The notes under the pieces: model-generated
The model's input: only the letters and a program-made list of their open reading frames with translations
Database searches by the model: none
What the model was told of the DNA's origin: nothing
DNA from: Chara braunii
Taxonomy: Eukaryota; Streptophyta; Charophyceae; Charales; Characeae
Assembly (NCBI GenBank): GCA_003427395.1
Contig: BFEA01000028.1
Location: forward strand, 1,231,568-1,295,567
Length of the DNA stretch: 64,000 nucleotides
Direction of reading: 5' to 3'
Position numbers and translations under genes: made by a program
Shown here: positions 42,232 to 52,329 of the stretch, in pieces
Position numbering within the stretch: the stretch's first letter is position 1
Layout: each line of letters starts with the position of its first letter

Positions 42232-42372
42232 TCCGTTTTTTTTGAAAGGGCAACGGCCTTCTGATTATGTTGTTAATCTGACTGTATGTGGAATCGAACT
42301 TGGGTCTCTATATCAACAGTTCGTGTGTGTACCAACGGAGCTAGGCCCGTTGGTACAGCCTCGGTTTGGGCA
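42232..42372 (-). mobile_element. short tRNA-headed SINE with A-tail
   Basis: Read on the minus strand, an A-box-like CCTAGCTCCGTTGGTAC (about 42335-42351) and a B-box GTTCGATTCC (about 42291-42300) are about 40 nt apart, as in tRNA-derived SINE heads. The element ends with eight A (42239-42246). Possible direct repeats of about 10 bp with two mismatches flank it (ccgaggctgt and cggatgctgt on the minus strand). The tRNA cloverleaf is not intact. Confidence 0.5.
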
Positions 42373-42482
42373 ATCGCTGCAGCATGTGTGTAACTGAGAG
42401 TCAATACATTGTACCTGTTCCTGGTGGCTGGAAGGTACACACATAGAACCGTTGATAAACGGATGCAGTGTGCAAACCCTGT

Positions 42483-42915
42483 TCAATAAACAGCAGCAGC
42501 ATCACTCACAATGGAACAGAGAGAGTGACAACAGCATTTACTGCAGCAGCAGCAGCATCACTCACAGTGAAACAGAGAGCAGTGACAACTGCATTTACTA
42601 TTTACTGCAGCAGCAGCANAGTGACAACAGCATTTACTGCAGCAGCAGCAGCATCACTCACAGTGAAACAGAGAGCAGTGACAACTGCATTTACTATTTA
42701 CTGCAGCAGCAGCAGCATCACTCACAGTGAAACAGAGAGCAGTGACAACAGCATTTACTGCAGCAGCAGCAGCAGCAGCAGCACTGACAGTGAAACAGAG
42801 AGCAGTGACAACAGCATTTACTGCAGCAGCAGCTGCATCACTCACAGTGAAACAGAGAGTAGTGACAACTGCATTTACTATTTACTGCAGCAGCAGCAGC
42901 AGTCACCGCAAAAGC
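42483..42915. repeat. minisatellite with CAG-rich units
   Basis: Units of about 57-64 bp contain 'gtgaaacagagagcagtgac' and 'catttactgcagcagcagcagc' and repeat about seven times with indels. CAG runs vary in length between units. Frames across it read as Ala or Ser/Gln runs and are not evidence of a gene. Confidence 0.9.
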
Positions 42916-43177
42916 ACCAGTAGACACAGCTGCAGAATCAGCTCCTCGATCACGACGAAGCGTCGGGCATTGAATTTTACTTCGCAGAGCATACGTCAAT
43001 CTATTTGTAACATTGAAAAAAAAAGTTGGGTTGGGTTCCGGGCCGCCCGGCGGACCGGCGGGGGCCCAGGTGGGGTCCTGGGCGGCCTGGCCGGGCAGTG
43101 CACCTGGTCGGTCCCCGGCCCCCCCCAGCGCACAGGGCATTTCGGGGTTTTCAGACCCCATTTCGAACGGTGGTGGG

Positions 43178-43246
43178 CTCCCGCAGGCCTACCGGGTCCG
43201 ACCCGCCCGAAAACCCGTGACATCGGGCCCGATAGGCCTGCGGGAG
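43178..43246. other. GC-rich hairpin, 14-bp perfect stem extended with mismatches
   Basis: Arms 43178-43191 and 43233-43246 (ctcccgcaggccta and its complement) pair perfectly. The adjacent nine bases inward pair with two mismatches, giving a stem of about 23 bp. Confidence 0.85.
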
Positions 43247-43260
43247 TGGTTTTGAAAATT

Positions 43261-43316
43261 GCGGCGGGTCTGTGGCCGTCGATCCGCCTTGATCGACGGC
43301 CACAGAGCCGTCGCAA
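43261..43316. other. GC-rich hairpin, 16-bp perfect stem, 6-nt loop
   Basis: Arms 43269-43284 and 43291-43306 are perfect complements around the loop cgcctt. Eight of the ten outer bases on each side also pair, for a stem of about 26 bp. It sits 15 bp from the preceding hairpin. No T-run follows, so it is not a Pol III terminator. The function is unknown. Confidence 0.9.
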
Positions 43317-43367
43317 GTTTCCCTCCCAGATTTGATTGGCGGCGATCTTATCCGCAGACCGTCTGTG

Positions 43368-43605
43368 GGTGTTCGCTGGAGCTGCCCCCTTCGACCCGCA
43401 GCCTTTCGAAGTTGCGCCGCCCGTTGCTGTCCGCTGGAGCTGCCCCCTTCGCCCGTCATTCATCGTCGCCGTTCGCAGGAGCTCGTCTTCCTCGCCCGCT
43501 GCCCGTCGTCGTCGTCAGCTGGAGCTGGTCATCGTCGCCCGTCGCCGTTTGCAGGAGCTGCCCCCTTCGCCCGTCGCCGTTCGCAGGAGCTGCCGCCATT
43601 CTTCT
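43368..43605. repeat. imperfect GC-rich tandem repeat (gcaggagctgccccc units)
   Basis: Units of about 36-60 bp contain 'gctggagctgcccccttcgc' variants and 'cgcccgtcgccgttcgcagg' and repeat about six times. Confidence 0.8.
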
Positions 43606-44587
43606 TCTTCTTCTTCTGCTTGTGTACCGTGGGCGTTGGTTAGGTCGCGCGAGACTCGGAAGGTAAGAAAAACAGAAGGGAGGCCGTCAGGCACGTCGAG
43701 CCTTCCCCTCGTCTTCTTCTTCTTCTTCTTCTTCTTCCCGGACAATCTTTCTTCTTCTTCTTCGTCTTCCCCTTTGTCCCCCCATCCTCTTCTTCTTCTT
43801 CTTCTTCTTCTTCTTCTTCTTCTATCAGTTGACCTTCGGCAGGTGACGGCGATCTTCATCTTCTTAGGCCTTTTGGCTGTTTGGGGCAGGGCACATCTTC
43901 AACGACCTTAGGCAGTTGTCGCAAACGGCGAACGGAAAAAAAAAAGGCCGTCCTCCTCCCCCTCCTCCCCCTCCTCCGCTCCTCTTCTCTTCTTCTTCTT
44001 CCTCTTCTTCTTCCTTTTCTTCTTCTTCTTCTTCTTCTTCTTCTTCTTCTTCTTCTTCTTCTTCTTCCTCCTCCTTCCTCCTTCTTCTTCTTCCTTCTTC
44101 TTCTTCCTCCTTCTTTCTCCTCCTTCATTTGTCAATCAATCAATCTTTTCCCCCCCCTCTTCATTCGTCAATCAATCTTCGCCCTCCTTCTGCCTCCTTC
44201 CTCTTCCTCCTCCTTCCTCCTTCTTCTTCATTCTTCTTCTTCCTTCTTCTTCTTCCTCCTTCATTATCATCCTCCTTCCTCCTCCTTCTACTTCCTCCTT
44301 CTTCTTCCTTCTTCCATCACATCTTGCCATCCATCCATCCCATCTCGCCATCCATCCCTTCTTCCTCCTCCTCCTTCCTTCTTCTTCTTCCTCCTCCCTC
44401 CTCCTTCTTCCTCCTCCTTCCTCCTCCTTCTTCCTCCTTCTTCCTCCTTCTTCTTCCTCCTTCTTCTTCCTCCTTCTTCTTCCTCCTTCTTCCTCCTGTC
44501 TCTTCCATCGCATCTCGCCATCCATCCCACCATCCCATCTCGCCATCCATCCCACCATCCCATCTCGCCACCCATCCCACCATCCCA
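43590..44587. repeat. (CTT)n/(TCC)n microsatellite tract and 25-bp catccatcc units, ending in a gap
   Basis: Long polypyrimidine tracts alternate between TTC and TCC runs. Around 44315-44355 and 44500-44587 a 'ccatcccatctcgccatccatc' unit repeats every 25 bp. The tract runs into 390 Ns (44588-44977). Very long frames through it are artefacts of composition. Confidence 0.95.
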
Positions 44588-44977
44588 NNNNNNNNNNNNN
44601 NNNNNNNNNNNNNNNNNNNNNNNNNNNNNNNNNNNNNNNNNNNNNNNNNNNNNNNNNNNNNNNNNNNNNNNNNNNNNNNNNNNNNNNNNNNNNNNNNNNN
44701 NNNNNNNNNNNNNNNNNNNNNNNNNNNNNNNNNNNNNNNNNNNNNNNNNNNNNNNNNNNNNNNNNNNNNNNNNNNNNNNNNNNNNNNNNNNNNNNNNNNN
44801 NNNNNNNNNNNNNNNNNNNNNNNNNNNNNNNNNNNNNNNNNNNNNNNNNNNNNNNNNNNNNNNNNNNNNNNNNNNNNNNNNNNNNNNNNNNNNNNNNNNN
44901 NNNNNNNNNNNNNNNNNNNNNNNNNNNNNNNNNNNNNNNNNNNNNNNNNNNNNNNNNNNNNNNNNNNNNNNNNNNNN

Positions 44978-45589
44978 CAACCCCACCGCCCCCCCCAAAC
45001 CCAAAATTTTATTGCAGATTCGGGGTCCTCTCGCCGAGCGCGGAAAGACCCCGCCTTCAGAAAAGAAAAGAAAAAAATTATCGGGTGTTTTTCGGTGCGC
45101 CCGGTTTGCCCGGGCGGCCCCCCCCGGGCACGCCCGGCCGGCGCCGTCCTCACGCAGAAAAAAGAAAAAAAAAAAGACTTGTCATCGTGTATTCAATAGC
45201 AAGTGTGCCATCGTGAAGCAGTTTTTGCCAGCCTTCCTTTTTCCAGTGGGAGGGAGATGCAGAGTTGCCAGCCGTTCAGACTTCACAGAACTACAAACTT
45301 CTGGGTGGTGGAAATCAAACTGAGGATTCGTTGTCTTTCTCTTTCATTGAAATACCAAAGCACAAGGGTAAGGAAAAAGAATGTGCGACTGCCGTGATAG
45401 ATACATCATACATTGCACAAGAAAAAGAACATTTTTTTGTCAGTTGGACCATATCTTAATACTATGTCCATGTCCTCAGCACATCCCAGTTATCACGATG
45501 GACTTCATGTCGACGACTTTTGGCTAAGACCAAGTGTAGGTTCCGTTGGATATGCTCCGATCAGTTTAATATCTGATCAGAAGCACTAA
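44978..45589. other. GC-rich fragment then ordinary sequence, no gene seen
   Basis: After the gap a C-rich segment has a small hairpin (cggggtc and gaccccg, about 45019-45051). From 45190 on the sequence is unremarkable. A near-palindrome gatcagtttaatatctgatc lies at about 45560. Confidence 0.3.
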
Positions 45590-45737
45590 GAGCATACTTA
45601 CTCACACTCGGCCCTCAAACTTGCAAAATCACAGAATAACCGGCCAGATCGAGTCCTTGTAAAGGAAGGACTATATCTGGCCGGTCATTTGGGATTTTGG
45701 GATTTTGGGATTTTGAGGGCCTAGTGTGAGTGTGCCC
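45590..45737. mobile_element. 148-bp PIF/Harbinger-type MITE with TAA target duplication
   Basis: The element is bracketed by taa at 45587-45589 and 45738-45740. Its ends GAGCATACT and AGTGTGCCC are inverted repeats with two mismatches. The whole element folds back: the central arms around 45641-45661 and 45669-45688 (accggccagat... and atctggccggt) pair almost perfectly around a 7-nt loop, and outer segments with 'cactaggccctcaaa' also pair. A TAA duplication and foldback structure fit Tourist-like MITEs. Confidence 0.8.
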
Positions 45738-45750
45738 TAAGAAGAAAGTT

Positions 45751-45870
45751 AAAAAAAAAAGAGTTGATTTCAATGATTTCAATTGATTTGTACATTTCAT
45801 CCTTGTGCAGGTGCCATGCTAATTTTTTCGGCACCTTTCAGATCTTACAGGGTATCCCGAGCCTGTGTCT
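45751..45870 (-). ncRNA. diverged U6-like sequence ending in T10
   Basis: On the minus strand the segment AAAAAATTAGCATGGCACCTGCACAAGGATGA (45838 to 45804) follows the U6 core with several substitutions. An altered 5' stem (GGCTCGGGATACCC) precedes it, and a run of ten T follows (plus-strand A-run at 45751-45760). The T-run is what a Pol III gene would have, but the core ACAGAGA and 5' hairpin are altered and no USE/TATA pair is evident. It is probably a decayed U6 copy. Confidence 0.5.
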
Positions 45871-46069
45871 CGCTTGAGGAGATTCATTTCAAGCATCCAC
45901 GGGTCCCTGCCATCCGATATCAAAATCTCACGGCCGAAGTGTGACCAGGTTGAAAAACACTCGAAGCAAAAACAGACACGCAAAACAACGCAGTGCGTGC
46001 GAACACATGAGACGCGATGGGGCCTCGCCACACCATTCTTGAAACGATGAAAGGTTTCAAGAGCTGTCA

Positions 46070-46512
46070 GGCGTTTTCAAGAGTTGCACTTTCAAGAGGT
46101 TGGGCCTCGCTGCACTACTCTTGAATCTTGAGAAATCAAGAGTTCATCACCGCTGCACTGACTCTTGATGCCGCGTCCTGAATCTTCATTCAATAGCTGT
46201 CAGATTAGCTCTCGAAGACGTCGAGAGAGAGTCATCGCTGCACTAACTGTGGAAAACTGCTCTTGGTCCTGCGCTTCAAGGGGTGTCAGAAACGGCCCAT
46301 CAGACGAGGGTCCTCGCTGCACTACTCTTGAATCTTGAGAAATCAAGAGTTCGTCACGGCTGCACTAACTCTTGATGCCGCATCCTGAATTTCCATTCAA
46401 GCGCTGTCAGATTCACTCTCAAAAAGGTCGAGAGTGAGTCATCGCTGCACTAACTGTGGAAAAGTGCTCTTGGTTCGGGGCTTCAAGAGGTGTCAGAAAC
46501 GGCCCATCTGAC
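46070..46512. repeat. 207-bp tandem array rich in CTCTTGAA/TTCAAGAG
   Basis: Units start at 46105 and 46312 with cctcgctgcactactcttga. Each contains several copies of cttgaa or ttcaag, 'gctgcacta' and 'tgtcag' motifs in both orientations, so units can fold into local hairpins. Confidence 0.85.
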
Positions 46513-47083
46513 GAGCTCTTGAAGTTTCCACAGTTCCTGCCTGCAGGGGCGTTTTTTCCAAACGAGGCCGACCAGTCCCTTCGTGCGGTTTGCAAATTCG
46601 AGAGTTGGCCTCCAGTCTCGGTGGACAAATCATCGCTGCCCTGTCGTGTAGTGCCTGTCCGACAGTCAAGAATGCTCACAAGAGTCAAGAGTCCAGAGTA
46701 AGTGCAGCGACGACAGCACTTGATGCCAATCCAGGAGTCTGACAGCACTATACGTACTCTTGAAATTTTTCGTGTGTCTAGCGTAGTGCAGTGAGGCCCG
46801 AGCTCTTGAAGTTTCCACAGTTCCAGCCTGCAGGGGCGTTTTTTTCAAATGAGGCCGACGGGTCCCTTCGTGCGGTTCGCAAATTCGAGAGTTGGCCTCC
46901 AGTCTCGGTGGACAAATCGTCGCTGCCCTGTCGTGGAGTGTCTGTTGGACAGTCAAGAATGCTCAAGAGAGTCGAGAGTCCGGAGTAAGTACACGACAGC
47001 ACTTGATGCCAATCCAGGAGTCTGACAGCACTAGACGTACTCCTGAAATTTTTCATGTGTCTAGCGTAGTGCAGCGAGGCCCG
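46513..47083. repeat. 287-bp tandem duplication of the same CTCTTGAA family
   Basis: Copies 46513-46799 and 46800-47083 are about 95% identical by eye. They begin gagctcttgaagtttccaca and end with a 'gcgtagtgcagygaggccc' block, which is the inverted form of the 'cgctgcacta' motif of the neighbouring array. Confidence 0.9.
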
Positions 47084-48593
47084 TTTTTGGCCCTTGGCCA
47101 CACAGCACTCTTGAAAGTGCAACTCCCGTTGATACGTTGCATAAAAGCCACAAATATGTTTTTGTTTTTTGTTCAGTATTGTGCCCGTCACGCTGGCACC
47201 TCTTGAAAATGGAGGGCTCTTCCACTGCTCAGCCGAGCACGCTTGAAATCTGAAGTTTTGCAGGCTGGATTCAGGGACTTCAAGAGCAACTCTTGAAACC
47301 CATTTCTGACAGCTCTTGAGGGAATCTTTGGGCTAACACCTTCAAGAGGCTGTGTGGTGGTGCAGAGACTCTTGAAAGTTTTGTTTTCAAGAAGGGTGTC
47401 ACGGTGGCGAGGCTTGTGGGCAGCAAAGCATGAAACGAAGCTGGTAGAGAGGGCGACCACATGGGAAGTGGGCGAGGCGGGAGTCTTCAGCATGAGGTAG
47501 CAGATGTAGATGTGACGGCGTGTTAGGAGGATGGGGCAGGATATGGGAGAAGGACTTCTTGGTGGAAGGGTGGAAGATTGTGATGGAGTGATGGAGCGAT
47601 GGTTCCCTGATATGCTTCCGGAGGAGCCGCCCGGCAGGACCATTGTTCTTCTCAAGCTGGCGCATGCTGCTTATCGGTGATCTTCGCTGTTTCGGATCGG
47701 GGTGCAACATTTGTGACGAAGGCATTCTCTCTACTCTCTCATGACTGCTTGCGAGGGGCTGCTGGCAGGCTCAGCAGTTTTGGCTTGCAACATGGTTTCG
47801 TTCGATCGCCGGAGACGGTGATTTTTATGCCATGGTTGCAAATTGATGTTTAGTTTCTATAGCTCCTTGTAAAAATCCATTCCCAATTCTTAAGTTTTAA
47901 GTTTTAATTGAAATTAATTCCCATGATCCATAAAACCTGATTTCTAAATCTCATTTGCGATGATTTGCCTAAATTTGTGTTTCTTAATTTTTTAGTCCAA
48001 GAGCCTCTTCGTAATAGTGTTCACATATTGAACATTAATCCTTACATCTTGATTTCAAGATCTCACGTGCCTGATTTCAGCCCAAATATGTGATGCTTAA
48101 ATGCCTATTCCTGACCCTTGAGTCCGAAATTCCTGTTAGCTGAATTTTTTCCCTATAGAGCTACAAATTAGTGTTTTGCAATTACTTCGTAATTTGGATG
48201 TTAAATTTCCCGGATTCGTGCCGGTCGTGGACAGCACACCTAGACTTGGATCGTGGGGGGCATTTTTCTCCAGCTTACCCTTTTGTGTTGGGGTCGGACA
48301 GGCAGGGACGAGTGCCGTTTGGTCAAGTGGGGGGTAAGAAGATGGCTGGATGCGACGGGTCCTGATGGAGCTAGCCAGTAGGATGGGAATAGTGCACAGC
48401 AGCAACTGCGATGGTGGCTCCACTGTAGTAGGTCTTACCGGTCTAGGGTTAAGTGGGAGGGATGAGTGGTCCTGGCATGCTGTGCGTGATCAGTGCTGAT
48501 AGGAGCTGGAGAACCGGAAGTTGGTGACTTCGCTGGTGTTTGGCAGGTCACCCTTTGCCATGCTGAGGCTGTCACGCTCATAGGCTCACGGAC
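47084..48593. other. remnant TTCAAGAG copies then unannotated sequence
   Basis: Scattered cttgaa/ttcaag motifs continue to about 47400. From there to 48590 no domain or repeat stands out except a degenerate copy of the dispersed family near 48280-48345. Open frames on the minus strand between 47188 and 47725 are Ser/Pro-rich with no recognisable domain. Confidence 0.35.
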
Positions 48594-48730
48594 GGCCCAT
48601 GCCAGAACGATGCTGGCTGGCACTGGGGTTTGGTCGTGCTGCCCTGTAACTCGAGCTACCAGTAGGCAGGGGCATGAGGCCTGGTAGAGAGGTGTGGGGA
48701 ACTGTCGAGGGCGCAAGGCATTCCAAAAGT
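48594..48730 (+). repeat. dispersed repeat family, copy 1
   Basis: Blocks gtcgtgctgccctgtaac and gcatgaggcctggtagag recur, with differences, near 51425-51500, 51735-51935 and 63075-63250. They share the order 'gccctgtaac ... gcaggt/gcaggg ... aggcctgg'. The copies are same-strand and may be a LINE or LTR fragment. They encode similar peptides (LAGWGxxAWxSLA) in two copies. Confidence 0.5.
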
Positions 48731-49270
48731 TATCTGTGAGCTTTTACTACCAGTAGGACTACGCTGGCTTGTGATAAGCTCAGATCCGTACCGCGCGGCT
48801 TGCCGTATCCTTGAGGAAAAACCCCGCGGAAGCCCCGAAGTACGGACGCAGATAAAAAGGGGGGTTTCCTTCTTTTTGCTTTTGTTTTCTTTTTGAAACG
48901 GCCTTTTTCATTTTGTTTGGTTAATAACTCCCGCGGGCGAATAGCGGCCGCAGTATGAAAATCAAGAAACGGGTGCGGTTGGGATTTTTTTTTTTGAATT
49001 TTTGCGCGCACGCCCAAGCTCCGATTTCTTCGCGCGTCTCGCATCCCCGTTTCTTGCTTTGCATCCTCNCGCCATCTTCCCTTCTTGCTGCGCGCATTTT
49101 CCCCATGCAGGACTCTTCGTCTTCCCCTACGCCCAGCTTGATCCTTACCCTGTCTTCCTCCGCAAAGTGATTGGCGGTGTAGTTGGGATGCTCGGATCAA
49201 TGTGGAAAGCGGGAAACCACACACCACTTGGACGAACACCCCAATCACGTAGCCATGCAATCCCGTGGGT
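48731..49270. other. unannotated sequence upstream of the duplicated promoter unit
   Basis: A T-rich stretch (48862-48990) and a CT-rich stretch (49040-49140) occur. No supported gene. Confidence 0.3.
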
Positions 49271-49994
49271 CGAACCCTCTAACTCCCCACCTCTCTCTCC
49301 GGCCCTGCTCATCTACACCCTGCGCCGCCCGCACCTCGCGCTGTTAACCCGCCGCCTCCCGCGCTATAAATTTGCGCAACCCTCTCCTCTCTCTCTCTTT
49401 GATCTCGGCTGCAATGCTGCGCGAGCTATGCGCGAGAGTCCGCGGCGCCGAACAGGCTCNACGAGCCCAAGGACGGGCGGAGTGACGACGTGGGGTGGAC
49501 CCCGCGGTAGTCTCCGGGCGAAGCAGTTGGAGGGACTGAGCAGTGGTGGGGATTGGACGCCGGCCACGGCAGGGCCTTGTGGCTGTGGTGGTCGGTGGTC
49601 TTGGGGAATTTTTGAAGGCCGCGCCTGGGGTTCGAACCCTCTAACTCCCCACCTCTCTCTCCGGTCCTGCTCATCTACACCCTGCGCCGCCCGCACCTCG
49701 CGCTGTTAACCCGCCGCCTCCCGTGCTATAAATTTGCGCAACCCTCTCCTCTCTCTCTCTTTGATCTCGGTTGCAATGCTGCGCGAGCTATGCGCGAGAG
49801 TCCGCGGCGCCGAACAGGCTCGACGAGCCCAAGGACGGGCGGAGTGATGACGTGGGGTGGACCCGGCGGTAGTCTCCGGGCGAAGCAGTCGAAGGGACTG
49901 AGCAGTGGTGGGGATTGGACGCCGGCCGCGGCAGGGCCTTGTGGCTATGGTGGTCGGTGGTCTTGGGGAATTTTTAAAGGCCGCGCCTGGGGGC
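49271..49994 (+). repeat. 362-bp tandem duplication containing a TATA box
   Basis: Copies 49271-49632 and 49633-49994 are nearly identical. Each contains, at the same offset, ctataaat (49364-49371 and 49726-49733), a CT-rich run just downstream and an ATG about 45 bp after the TATA. These are marks of a plant Pol II core promoter with a Y patch. The ATG opens a short frame only. It could also be a retroelement LTR fragment. Confidence 0.85.
49360..49420 (+). promoter_or_regulatory. core promoter candidate, copy 1
   Basis: The TATA box ctataaat at 49364-49371 is followed by ccctctcctctctctctctttg (Y patch). A start site near 49400 would lie 30 bp downstream. The second copy is offset by 362 bp. 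Confidence 0.35.
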
Positions 49995-50533
49995 GACAGT
50001 TAATTGAAATTTTTGTGTACGAGAAGGACTCACTTTTATCTCCATTGCTGCTTCGTCTATGTATGTCGTGTACTTGAGGCCCCGAGTGATGGGAGCTGGT
50101 TTTGCGCATGAGTGATGTCGAAGGTCCATGGATGATTAGATGTCATGTCAAGTGTTGTTGAATGCATGCGTGTATGTGTGTATGTACCTGTCCGGGTGGG
50201 GATGGGGAAACTCAAGTGGGGGACCGTCTGCTTAGGAGTACGAGTGTGTTGATCCGGTTGTTCCCCTCCCCTCCGCGGTCTTTCCTGCGCTCTCGCACGG
50301 TCTCGGCGTAATTCACTCTCACTCTCTCTCTCCCTCCTTCCCTTCCTCGATCGCCTTCCTCGGAACTGACAGTCATCGCTTTTAGAGCTTATCGTCCTCG
50401 CACCGGTGACGTCAACCGCCTGCGTCCGCGCGGACGGTCGACGCCCCCGCCAAGGGGAGAAAGCTTAGCTTTTGTCATCTTCCCCTACACACCCCCCTTT
50501 TTTTTTAGAGAGAAAAGTTGCGACGATTGTTGT
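49995..50533. other. unannotated sequence, includes a TGACGTCA element
   Basis: A bZIP-type gtgacgtcaac motif lies at about 50406. A CT-rich run precedes it (50310-50345) and a T-run lies at 50500. It may be upstream sequence for the frame at 50534. No gene is shown. Confidence 0.3.
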
Positions 50534-50989
50534 ATGGATTCGGTGTTGGATCGGATGAGCGGGAACACGGGATCTTGCCCGTGTTCATCACATACCTCCG
50601 ATCGTCTCATTTCGCTACCGGCCTTCCCCATCACAGATGATGACAGCGTCTACTGTGATGCAGACGTACGGCGCGCGCTGAGGCGGACGGAGCAAGTGTG
50701 TTGGCAAGACCCGCCGCGGGCCTGTGAGATAAGGGGGAGCGGGTTTGTGTTGATTGATCGCTTTGATTCCCCGGCTCTGATATTGCCTTACACGGGTTTA
50801 ACGGTGTTGCCCTGGTCGGCCGCTCACGACGCGTGGCGACCGCAGTTTGATTGTCGCTGGTGTCGCCAGGGGGACTCGTGTTCGTGGCGACGGCTGGTCC
50901 TGGGGTACGAGGCCGCAATTTCGAATTCAGATGCCGGCGAGTCCTCCCGCCGCTTTACCCTCCCGGAAACTTTCGCGCAAACTCTGTGA
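50534..50989 (+). CDS. hypothetical ORF, 151 codons
   Basis: An uninterrupted frame from ATG at 50534 to a TGA at 50987-50989. It contains a Cys cluster FDCRWCRQGDSCSW (C-x2-C-x5-C), but no known domain. It is followed by two copies of a 'gaggcctgaaggcytcgaac' block (about 51000 and 51074). The frame may be a single exon or chance. Codon use is GC-rich at the third position. Confidence 0.25.
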   Translation: MDSVLDRMSGNTGSCPCSSHTSDRLISLPAFPITDDDSVYCDADVRRALRRTEQVCWQDPPRACEIRGSGFVLIDRFDSPALILPYTGLTVLPWSAAHDAWRPQFDCRWCRQGDSCSWRRLVLGYEAAISNSDAGESSRRFTLPETFAQTL

Positions 50990-51424
50990 GTCTGACGCCG
51001 AGGCCTGAAGGCCTCGAACCACCCACCTCCACAATAAAGACCCGAGGGGTCAGACACTTTGTGAAGTCGATGATGAGGCCTGAAGGCTTCGAACCCCTCA
51101 CCTATCCCCCAAACCCCTGACGATCGAAGTTTTGTCTTCCGCCGCCATGGCCCCCCTCCCCTCGATGCCTTTCTCCGTCCCGATGCATGGCGACAATTCA
51201 TTTTTGCAGACACCTTTTTGATTTTGTCGTTTCGGAGTGATTCGACCCCCACACGACTCCGCGGCGGCAGTCCGACTCCGAGAAAAACCTCGGCCACGAA
51301 ACGAGAGCCTCCCGTTCCGTCCGGGAGACTCAACCCTTACGGCCAAAAATCCTCGGCCACGCCCCTCCAAGAACTCTGATTGGCGACCCCGTACGGGAAG
51401 CTGCAAGGGGGCGTGAGGTTGCGT
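50990..51424. other. short direct repeats, no gene seen
   Basis: A block of about 20 bp, gaggcctgaaggcctcgaac, is repeated 74 bp apart (51000 and 51074). Elsewhere the sequence is unremarkable. Confidence 0.35.
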
Positions 51425-51935
51425 ATCACAGGCTGGAGCTGGGGCGGGTCATGCTGCCCTGTAGCATAATAGGTTGGGGGTGCAAGGCCTATTAGAGTCC
51501 TGGTAACGAGTACACCAGGGTCCAGGCACGTTGTGGTCCGGTCTGTTGAATTGTACCTAGGTAGGTGGGTTTCTGGTTCTTTAGATTCCTAACGACTTCA
51601 ATGATGCCCAGCCTTTTCTCATGTTCTAAGGATACTTCAGGATTTCAAGGGTGTCTATCAGCTCATTTGAAGCCCGTTACGTTCAGAGACCTGTCACCTG
51701 TCATTGTCCAATGCCCGAACGAGGCTGCCAAGTGATGCGGCATTGTCTTGTAACCTGCTGATTGGTAGGGGCATGAGGCCTGGTGGAGAGGTCTGGGGAT
51801 GCTGTGGGGCGTGCGTTCCAAGGGGCAATGCTGGTCAGAGTTGGGGCGAGTAGAGTTGCCCAGTGACCTGGCAGGGTGGGGGTATGAGGCCTGGATGAGC
51901 CTGGCACGGAACCAGATTGCTTTGGTGGGTTTCAG
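51425..51935 (+). repeat. dispersed repeat family, copies 2 and 3
   Basis: Segments near 51425-51500 and 51735-51935 share gccctgtag/gcccagtgac, 'gggggtatgaggcctgg' and 'agcctggcacggaacc' blocks with the family at 48594 and 63075. The second segment encodes SDLAGWGYEAWMSLARNQIA, matching CNLAGWGRQAWKSLAGNKI near 63200. Confidence 0.5.
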
Positions 51936-52329
51936 TTTGATCTGCAAGGTAATATTTGGGGTTCTGGTTAGCCTAGTGACTCCTGTTGGTTTCTAACAAT
52001 AATCTCAGATGATTCCTAGTTGGATTTCATGAACTTTCTTTTCTTTTCTTTTTCCCCTCAAAATTCAATCCCAATTACTCAAGGACATTCAGAGGCGGGG
52101 GTCCTCTACATTACTTTCGGTTCAAAACAGATATCTGGAAGCATCATCCAGCTTAGCTTACAGGCTGAAAGCCTGCAAGTCTCTCCTACAGACCCAACAG
52201 CTCGTTGGCTGCGGAGTTCCTAGAACTACAACCTACTTTTTCTATTTCCTACAAAGGGTACCATTTTCTTGTACAGCTAACAAAATCCTATTGAGAGACT
52301 ACTTGAGAAAATTTGAAAAAAGAGGCCTA
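51936..52329. other. unannotated sequence
   Basis: AT-richer sequence with a T-run near 52040-52050 and no recognisable gene. Confidence 0.3.

Noticed and set aside
42291-42351. Functional tRNA gene on the minus strand
   Set aside because: A and B boxes are present, but the D, anticodon and acceptor stems do not pair, so a SINE head is the better reading.
43881-45323. Very long plus-strand frames (up to 480 codons) of Ser, Phe, Leu runs
   Set aside because: They run through (TTC)n/(TCC)n tracts and across 390 Ns, so they are composition artefacts.
46105-46512. ttcaagag motif known from artificial hairpin vectors
   Set aside because: It is a natural tandem-array word here and occurs many times with different flanks, so vector contamination is not indicated.
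49629-49650. ggttcgaaccc as a tRNA B box
   Set aside because: It is a palindrome, has no A box at the right distance and no cloverleaf.
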